Positions 58,234 through 64,000 of a stretch of DNA of 64,000 nucleotides are shown piece after piece; position 1 is the stretch's first letter, and each line of letters starts with the position of its first letter. Below the pieces are notes generated by a model. The model ran no database searches. It saw nothing but the letters and a program-made list of their open reading frames with translations, and was not told where the DNA came from. Position numbers and translations under genes: made by a program. The stretch lies in NCBI GenBank assembly GCA_037127255.1, contig JBANSL010000016.1, positions 3,288,501 to 3,352,500 on the forward strand, written 5' to 3'. The stretch is from Persicaria tinctoria (Eukaryota > Streptophyta > Magnoliopsida > Caryophyllales > Polygonaceae).

Positions 58234-58910
58234 TCCTTGTGTACGTGTTTACGCAAGTGGATGTTTGTATGTTACAGGACATGATTCTAGGTGGGACAGA
58301 CACAACCACATCCACACTTGAGTTCGCAATGGCAGAGTTAGTGGACAAACCAGAAGTTATGAGAAAAGCACAAGAAGAACTCGAAGCAGTGGTTGGGGCT
58401 GGCAACCAAGTGGAGGAATCTCACATTCACAAACTACCCTATTTGCTAGCCATCATGAAAGAAACCCTCAGGATGCATCCTATTGCCCCGCTGATGGTCC
58501 CTCGCAGACCAAGCGAGTCATGCATTGTTGGAGGATACACCATTCCAAAGGGCTCGGTGGTTTTCTTCAACTTATGGGCCATTCAAAGGGACCCTTCATT
58601 TTGGGAGGATCCTCTAAAGTTCAAACCGGAGAGGTTTTTGAACGCAAATTATGACTTCACAGGGAACAACTTTACTTACTTCCCGTTTGGATCAGGAAGA
58701 AGGATCTGCATTGGGATCGCTTTCGCTGAGAGGACCATCTTATATTCCCTTGCATCATTTCTACACTATTTTGATTGGAAGCTACCTCAAGGAGTGGAGA
58801 AAGTTGATCTTTCGGAGAACTTTGGAATGACAATGAAGGTTGCAACACCTGTGTTGTTGATCCCCATACCAAGATCATCTCATCTGCGCAATCAAACTCC
58901 CCACCCATAA
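52784..58910 (+). CDS. Cytochrome P450, CYP706 family, second subgroup (P450-6), with a 4.5-kb first intron
   Basis: Exons 52784-53176, 57675-58172 and 58278-58910 give 507 residues in phase 0. The anchor is MLSDLWFPLVTLCCIAWMTR, then QPPLPPGP. Exon 2 starts ATVNGMVGAASLDAASNLRR, unlike the VCVREM start of P450-2 to -4. It ends VLN before the I-helix DMILGGTDTTTSTLEFAMAE. KETLRMHP, KPERFLN and FGSGRRICIG are intact. Intron 1 (53177-57674) is filled with a minisatellite, MULE-like elements and Stowaway ends, whereas the sister gene P450-7 has a 71-bp intron there. Intron 2 holds a TA microsatellite. Coding capacity is intact, but efficient splicing of intron 1 is uncertain. Confidence 0.83.
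53425..54130 (+). repeat. Minisatellite, eight units of about 87-108 bp
   Basis: Each unit starts near GTCGTGCAAATATAAGAGTA and contains GTGCAAATATAACCGTAAGT and CAAATATGACCCAAGTCTAG, followed by a T-run. Unit starts are near 53433, 53528, 53617, 53726, 53819, 53916, 54005 and 54092. The first units are the most diverged. A TA microsatellite (53508-53526) lies in the first unit. Confidence 0.85.
54640..55570 (-). other. Gene-like GC-rich block, possibly a captured leader or first exon
   Basis: The composition rises to GC-rich between about 54840 and 55560, with GATCGATCTATATCTCTCCTC and CGAGATCGAGA repeats. Minus-strand frames (55521-54859, 55157-54657) are open but low in complexity. Splice-like text is present, but no family is recognisable. 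Its position inside inverted repeats suggests capture. Confidence 0.35.
55779..56522. mobile_element. MULE-like element with about 115-bp TIRs
   Basis: The left GGGCAAATTGTGAAAAATAG..GAACTTTAGGGGTAGTTGCG matches the reversed right GGACAAATTGCAATAAATAG..GAACTTTAGGGGTGGTTGCG. Flanks TCAAAATTA (55770-55778) and TAAAAATTA (56523-56531) agree at 8 of 9 bases, consistent with Mutator-type 9-bp duplication. 744 bp, AT-rich core, no protein. Confidence 0.7.
56535..57012. repeat. Stowaway-like ends with a tandemly duplicated right arm
   Basis: ATGAGATTATTAAAAAAAA..TTTTATATAG..CATAAGAAAACGTGCATAAA is present twice, ending AGTGAACGGAGAGAG (56864-56878) and AGTGAACGGAGGGAG (56998-57012). Left ends CCCTCCATTTGGATATATTT (56535) and CTCCTCCGTTCAGTTTTATT (55736) are candidates for the partners, so the MULE at 55779 may be nested in one Stowaway. 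Confidence 0.55.
57413..57443 (+). pseudogene. Duplicate of the P450-6 exon 2 acceptor and first codons
   Basis: The 31-nt text starting AATAGACCAGTGTCAATGG matches the acceptor and start of exon 2 (57671-57701) at 28 positions, 258 bp upstream of the real one. It diverges after GGGTGC. This may be a remnant of an earlier exon copy and a potential decoy acceptor. Confidence 0.6.
58201..58231. repeat. TA microsatellite in P450-6 intron 2
   Basis: About fifteen AT dinucleotides within the 105-bp second intron. Confidence 0.9.
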
Positions 58911-59077
58911 TACACATTTTCGCTTAATCAACCTACAATAAACTCGATCATGAATAAAGGATCAAGGTTATCAACCTGCAATAAATTGAATAAAGCCTAG
59001 CTCAAGGCTATGTTTCTCTTCTTTTGCATTATTAGATGGTACTATATATACCTACAACTGTAATATGTGAATGATAT

Positions 59078-59110
59078 ATGTGTTCGACTTCTTCCTGCAT
59101 TGGCAAGGTA
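59078..59110 (+). pseudogene. CYP706 exon 2 scrap
   Basis: GTGTTCGACTTCTTCCTGCA followed by TTGGCAAGGT matches the exon 2 codons for VSDFFPGLARF with one base missing. Nothing of the rest of the exon is seen. Confidence 0.55.
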
Positions 59111-59584
59111 TCCTGAGACCAACCATATTACCTCACAGCAGGTCATGGCCATGACTCTATACTCTGACTTTGTAGTAGACATAGCCACGCACGAATGATT
59201 GTTTCTTTGTTTTCCATGAGATCAGGGATTTCCCTAACATGAAACAGTATCTTGTGATAGACTTTCTGGTCATAGGACATAACTGCCAATCTGCATCACA
59301 AAAACCTTAAAGTTTCATACATATACCTGAGTCGCTTGACAATATATATCAATCCTTACCCTAGTTCCTTCTTTATATATCTCAGAAGATGTTTCACAAC
59401 TTGCCAATGTCACACTGTTGGCTTCTGCATAAAATGGTTGAGAATATGTACTGAGTACGTGATGTCTCGTCTAGTGATAGTTAGATAGATTAACTTCTCA
59501 ACTATCTTCCTGTACAACTTTGAATTTCTCATCTCTTCTCCTTCACTTGATAATTTGTGATGAACATCAAGTGGTGTAGACAAA

Positions 59585-59900
59585 GGGTTCGTATGGGACG
59601 GGGTTAATAAACAGACTAAAATTATAAACAGGGTAAAATTTATAAACTGTTGGTAAAATTAGTTAAAAAACAGTTTATTTGGTTGTTATCAGGGGTATTG
59701 TGGTACTTTCAAACCAAATAAGATAAAGGGGAGAATAAACACCAAAATAACCTTCATTTTGTAGCTTATTTTTTAACACAAAATTTTAACACTTTTTTAT
59801 TTATTTTAGTCATCCAAACAACCAAAAAAGTTGTTTAAAAAATAAACACCCACAAATAATTAATTTTAAACTGTTTTTTTGTTGTTGTCCATACACACCC
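59585..59900. mobile_element. MITE inserted in the copia fragment
   Basis: The ends GGGTTCGTATGGGAC and, reversed, GGGTGTGTATGGACAAC are flanked by AAA on both sides (59582-59584, 59901-59903), a possible 3-bp duplication. Internal words AAACTGTTGGTAAAAT and TTAAACTGTTTTTTTG are consistent with fold-back arms. PIF/Harbinger-like is possible. Confidence 0.55.
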
Positions 59901-60286
59901 AAAGGCTTGTCATTTTCCATGCCAGCTTCTTCAAGTAATTCTATAGCATATATTCTCCGATTTAAACAGATTTCTTCCTTTGTCATGTCGATTTCAATAG
60001 CTAGAAAGTATCCGACAAGTCCAAGGTCTTTGATCTTGAAATTTTGATGAAGATGCTTCTTTAGTTTCTCGATTTCTGACTAGCTATTTCCAGTGATGAT
60101 CATGTCATCAACATATACAAGCAATGCAATGAATACTCCACTTGTTTTCTTAGTGAATAAAGCAAGATCTGCTTTTGATTGTTCAAATTCTGAAAACTTA
60201 ATCACTTGAGCAAACTTAGTGAACCACTGTCTTGGTGCTTGTTTCAAGCCATATAGTGACTTGTTCAACCTACATAGAGTTCTAAC

Positions 60287-60412
60287 TTGCCGCCTAAATA
60301 CTCATGTCTGAAGACTTTTCAGAAGAAGCGAGGGAACAACTTTAACTTGTGAGTTAAAGTTGTTCCCTCGCTTCTTCTGAAAAGTCTTCAGACATGAGTA
60401 TTTAGGCGGCAA
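60287..60412. repeat. Perfect 61-bp inverted repeat with a 4-bp spacer
   Basis: The arms 60287-60347 and 60352-60412 are exact complements separated by TGTG. The right arm is ordinary copia pol sequence, and the left arm is its inverted copy inserted in front of the SLYGLKQAP segment. It breaks the frame of the pol fragment. Confidence 0.93.
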
Positions 60413-61265
60413 TTCCATGTACACCTCCTCCTCAAGATTACCATGGAGAAAGGCATTGGTGACATCCATATGCATAATGTGCCAATCACGAGTTGCAACT
60501 ATAGCCAACGGAGTCCTCGTCATAACTAATTAATCTTGCAACAAGAACAAAAGTAATTTATGAGGAGTCAAGCCTTTCCATCTGAGTAAATCCTCTTGCA
60601 ACTAGACTGGCTTTGTGCCTCTCTAGGAATCCATCAGCATTGAATTTCAGCTTGTACAACCATTGTATGTGACCACAGATTTATCTTAAGGAAGCTGCCC
60701 TAGTATCTAGGTATTATTCCTCTCTAGGGCCTCTAACTCAACCAACATAGCTTCACACCAAAAATACATGGGAAAAGATGATTGAATCATAAGAGATCGG
60801 GCAATTTCAAGGATTTGTCTATGCTTTCTATCCATCCTTGCATTTTGCTGGGGTGTATCTTTCCAAGCACTTTGGTGAATAATACCTTTGTCTTGAAGAA
60901 AAACATTGACATTAGTATTGAAGAATTAAGTGCCTAAAGAGGAAGAATAGAAGATGAATGCTTGAGAAGAAGAGTTTTTACTCAAAAAAAAAAGATCTCA
61001 AGCTAACTTACACCCTTTTACATCCCATAAACACTTATAATTACACTTGGGCTATTTGAGATGAGCCTAACATACATATTTAGCGGAAATGGGTAAAATG
61101 AGCACACATGGTAGGCAAAATATGGATAAAAGGTGGTTAAAAATGCAATTTTCAAAATAATGGATTGTTCGTGCAAAATGGCATTAAGTATGAGGTGGTT
61201 TGTGAAATTGAGCAACACTCTTACCCAAAAAAAAAAAAACATATGCCTAATGTCCTATAGTATGG

Positions 61266-61348
61266 CAAAGAAGCCAACAAACTCGACACACTCGAGTTTG
61301 CCATGGCCGAGATGATCGAAAAGCTAAAGGTGATGACAACAGCCCAGG
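61266..61348 (+). pseudogene. CYP706 exon 3 scrap
   Basis: CACACTCGAGTTTGCCATGG..CCGAGATGATCGAAAAGCTAA..GTGATGACAACAGCCCAGG matches the start of P450-4 exon 3 (TLEFAMAEMMNKPEVMRRAQ) with a few changes, then ends abruptly. It is closer to the P450-4 type than to its neighbours P450-6 and -7. Confidence 0.75.
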
Positions 61349-61846
61349 TTGTCCAGCCATAGAAAATGTAAAAGAGCATTCACATTGGAATGTTTACCAC
61401 TTTCCATTACAAAAATAATACTATACCAATTAGTTTCTAAGTATTGTAACTTCAAACCGGGCAAATCAATTGTTTCCCCGTCCATTTCCGTTACATTTTA
61501 AATAAACATCCTCTAATTTTTCATACAAAATTTTCTTTCACTTTTTCATTTCATTTCCCAATTTTACCAGGGTAATCATATCCTTATTATTATAGTCTAA
61601 CTTAAACCCTTTTCTTCTAGACTTTCAAAGAAAAAAAAAAGATGATTTTTCCATATATATATAAGATAAGATAAGATTCCTATCATTTCCATTCCGTAGA
61701 CTTTAAACAAATAGACCAAGAAAAAATTGTATCATCAATTGTCAAATATAATATGGTGATATGACAGTAACTATAGGATTCAACAGATCCACATACAAAA
61801 ACAGATATTTTTACAGAGCTAAAAAGATAGATCACACATAGGATAT
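61349..61846. other. Spacer and distal P450-7 upstream region
   Basis: AT-rich. From about 61648 the text (TTTTTCCATATATATATAAG, CATTCCGTAGACTT) matches the P450-6 upstream region, so the original P450-7 promoter begins here but is now separated from its gene by an insertion. Confidence 0.5.
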
Positions 61847-62374
61847 CAAGGGACGGAGCCAGAAAGTTTTGAGCGGGGTTCACCATAGTAATAAACAATA
61901 AGATTGAGAAAAAAAGTCGTAAAACATACAACGTGTTTGATAGTACAAACTAGTGTCAAACGATATTACAAAGATATAAAACGAAAATAAGGATATAAAA
62001 CGCAATAAATAAACATTATATTCTTAACATGTAATAATGTATAACTAGATATAAAAAATTTAAACTTGCGTATCTTCTTACCAAATTCTCAAAATATGTA
62101 ATATAACCTATGGTTTCCAAGCCCTTGAGATGAATTATAATATGTGAATGTCAATTTAAGTAAAAATATAAAAGTATTATAGTATATTGAAATAAAATTA
62201 AAGTGATTAATACACCTATAATTTTCAAACATTCATAACTTTTTACTCAGATGTCGGATTATGACGTATTATATATATCAAAACAAAGTTATCGACGAGG
62301 AGTTACATCCAGGTAGTTTGTCGGATGAGGGAGGGTCACTTAACCCCCTAGGACCCCCCTAGCTCCGCCTCTGG
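61847..62374. mobile_element. hAT-like element in the P450-7 promoter
   Basis: The left end CAAGGGACGGAGCCAG and the reversed right end CCAGAGGCGGAGCTAGGGGG share the GGCGGAGC-type terminus common in plant hAT elements. The P450-6 promoter supplies the uninterrupted sequence CACATATATATAGGATGTGTAT, into which the insertion maps (between AGGATAT and GGATGT). The target duplication is poorly kept. No transposase. Confidence 0.65.
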
Positions 62375-62384
62375 AATGGATGTC

Positions 62385-62390
62385 TATATA
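62385..62390 (+). promoter_or_regulatory. Probable TATA box of P450-7
   Basis: TATATA, 47 bp before the start codon, aligns with TATATAA of P450-6 and lies only about 10 bp after the hAT-like insertion. Confidence 0.45.
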
Positions 62391-62436
62391 GCTGCATATT
62401 GTTTTCAGTTAGTGTAAAAAGCATTAAGTACTCACC

Positions 62437-64000
62437 ATGTTATCAGATCTTTGGTTTCCATTGGTGACCTTGTGCTGCATAGCATGGATGACCCGGATGA
62501 TCTTCATGTGCAGCCGGAACAGGACACAACCGCCGCTGCCTCCAGGTCCAATGGGACTTCCGATAGTCGGAATGCTTCCATTCTTGGACCCGCAACTCCC
62601 CACCTACTTCGCTAAACTGGCCAAGACCTACGGGCCACTGATGAGCCTCCGGCTAGGGATGAAAACCGCAGTTGTCATGAGCTCGCCTTTGGTGGCCAAG
62701 CAAGTGCTTAAGGACTTCGACATCCCCTTTTCGAACCACGATGTAACAGCTGCTGGCAGAGTGTTTAGCTATGACTGCAACAACATCGGCCTCACACCTT
62801 ATGGTCCACAATTAAGATTGCTAAGAAAGGTAACTTCCATCCCTGCCTGGTCTTCAGTTTCTGCACAAATATGCACTTCTGACATTTGATGATTGAATAG
62901 ATCGCTGTCAATGGAATGGTGGGTGCTTCCTCTGTAGATGCAGTTAGCGACCTCAGGAGGCGAGTGCTCCACGAAACGGTACTATACCTGCAGGAGAATG
63001 CAGAGTGTCCAGTGAACATAGGAGATCAAATGTTCATGATGGTTTGGAAAGTGATCATCGGCATGTTATGGGGAAAGTCGGTGAAGGGTGCAGAGATGGA
63101 TAGTGAGGGAACCGAGTTTAGAAGTGTAGTGACTAGGGTCTTAGAGTTGTTAGCAACACCGAATGTGTCCGACTTCTTTCCTGGATTGGCGTGGTTTGAT
63201 TTGCAAGGGCTTCTGAGGAAGACGCAACACTACACAAACAGGATTGATGATATAATTGAGGCTGCCATTGGTAAAAGCAAGGAGATTGACAGCAACGAAC
63301 ACGGTGATAAGGATTTCTTGCAATTTCTCTTACAGTTGAAGGATGAAGGTGACGCGAAAACAAGAATAAATGTGACCCAACTTAAAGCTATGCTCACTGT
63401 AAGATTTTATATATAAAGTACACCAAACATGATTATCCTTGTGTGTTTACGCAATTGGATGTGTGTACGTTACAGGGCATGATTCTAGCTGGGGTGGACA
63501 CAACCACAGCCACACTTGAGTTCGCAATGGCAGAGATAGTGAACAATCCAGAAGTTATGAGGAAAGCAAAACAAGAACTCGAAGAAGTGGTTGGGGCAGA
63601 CAATCAAGTGGAGGAATCTCACATTCACAAACTACCCTATTTGCAAGCTATCATGAAAGAAAACCTCAGGCTGCACCCTATTCTCCCGCTGTTGGTCCCT
63701 CGCAGCCCAAGCGACTCATGCATTGTTGGAGGGTATACTGTCCCAAAGGGGTCGGTGGTTTTTGTCAATGTTTGGGCCATTCATAGGGACCCTTTGCTTT
63801 GGGAGGATCCTCTAGAGTTCAAACCGGAGAGGTTCTTGAATGCAAAATATGACTTCATCAGCGGGAATGACTTCACTTACTTCCCGTTCGGATCAGGGAG
63901 AAGGATGTGCATAGGGATCGCGTTGGCTGAGAGGACGATCTTATATTCCCTTGCATCGCTTTTGCACTACTTTGATTGGAAGCTGCCTCAAGGAGTGGAG
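62437..64000 (+). CDS. Cytochrome P450, CYP706 family, second subgroup (P450-7), cut by the window end
   Basis: Exons 62437-62829, 62901-63398 and 63476 to the edge give 472 codons in frame; about 35 C-terminal residues are expected beyond. It is the closest relative of P450-6. The anchor is MLSDLWFPLVTLCCIAWMTR with QPPLPPGP, and exon 2 begins IAVNGMVGASSVDAVSDLRR. The second junction is MLT followed by GMILAGVDTTTATLEFAMAE, so the usual aspartate just after the splice is glycine, while the I-helix acid-threonine pair is kept. KENLRLHP (ExxR present), KPERFLN and FGSGRRMCIG are intact. After FSNHDV the usual PAAGRE reads TAAGRV. The introns are short (71 and 77 bp). Confidence 0.87.

Larger units (their letters stand above)
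59140..60910 (-). pseudogene. Ty1-copia pol fragment, minus strand
   Basis: Right to left, an integrase motif (GIIHQSAWKDTPQQNARMDRK, about 60905-60840) is followed by reverse transcriptase text (KLKFNADGFLERHKASLVAR, about 60655-60590). [16 protein letters not shown] (60470 region), SLYGLKQAPRQWF and YVDDMIITGN (60268-60080) follow, then RT thumb/RNase H linker text (LIYLTITRRDITYSVHILN, about 59490-59440). It lacks LTRs and gag, is interrupted by a MITE and an inverted duplication, and has many stops. Unrelated at close range to the element at 33886. Confidence 0.85.

Overview
This is nuclear plant DNA. The genes are split by GT-AG introns, the spaces between them are AT-rich, and nested plant transposons fill much of the window (Ty1-copia, L1-type LINEs, a tRNA-derived SINE, Stowaway, PIF/Harbinger-like, hAT-like and Mutator-like elements, one Helitron end). 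The proteins look like those of a eudicot. An asterid such as a member of the Lamiales is a guess I cannot test from sequence alone.

Layout. A complete seven-exon gene for the SNAP43 subunit of the snRNA-activating complex lies on the minus strand at 126-3152. The rest of the window is a tandem, plus-strand array of cytochrome P450 genes of the CYP706 family. All share three exons with introns at the same two places: after an LRK motif, and just before the I-helix aspartate or glycine. I could splice five complete genes in frame: P450-1 (7156-8918), P450-2 (12522-18119), P450-3 (18823-20975), P450-4 (23572-25860) and P450-6 (52784-58910). P450-7 starts at 62437 and runs off the right edge. 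P450-5 (27853-29640) is a broken copy of P450-4. Smaller exon scraps lie near 9.7, 10.1, 33.1, 57.4, 59.1 and 61.3 kb.

P450-1 to -5 form one subgroup (ends near MAERM, HPPLPPGP hinge). P450-6 and -7 form a second (QPPLPPGP hinge, exon 2 beginning xxVNGMVGA). About 19 kb of mostly transposon sequence separates them (33.3-52.8 kb): a copia element with both LTRs and target duplication, an hAT-like element, a MULE with a foreign GC-rich insert, and three 5'-truncated LINEs on the minus strand.

How the region was built. A decayed copy of the 5' half of SNAP43 sits at 10.4-11.1 kb, head-to-head with P450-2, just as intact SNAP43 sits head-to-head with P450-1. The early duplication unit therefore seems to have been SNAP43 5' half plus P450. 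Later the P450-4 3' part and its downstream flank were copied to give P450-5. Comparing these copies gives empty sites that date several insertions: a Harbinger-like element with TAA duplication, a SINE dimer with 16-bp duplication, and an hAT with 8-bp duplication.

The P450s are expected to be ER-anchored monooxygenases of specialised metabolism. Known CYP706 enzymes act on sesquiterpenes, flavonoids or aldoximes, but the substrate cannot be read from sequence. P450-1 lacks the usual I-helix acidic residue. P450-6 has a 4.5-kb first intron full of repeats, and P450-7 has an hAT-like insertion immediately upstream of its probable TATA box.
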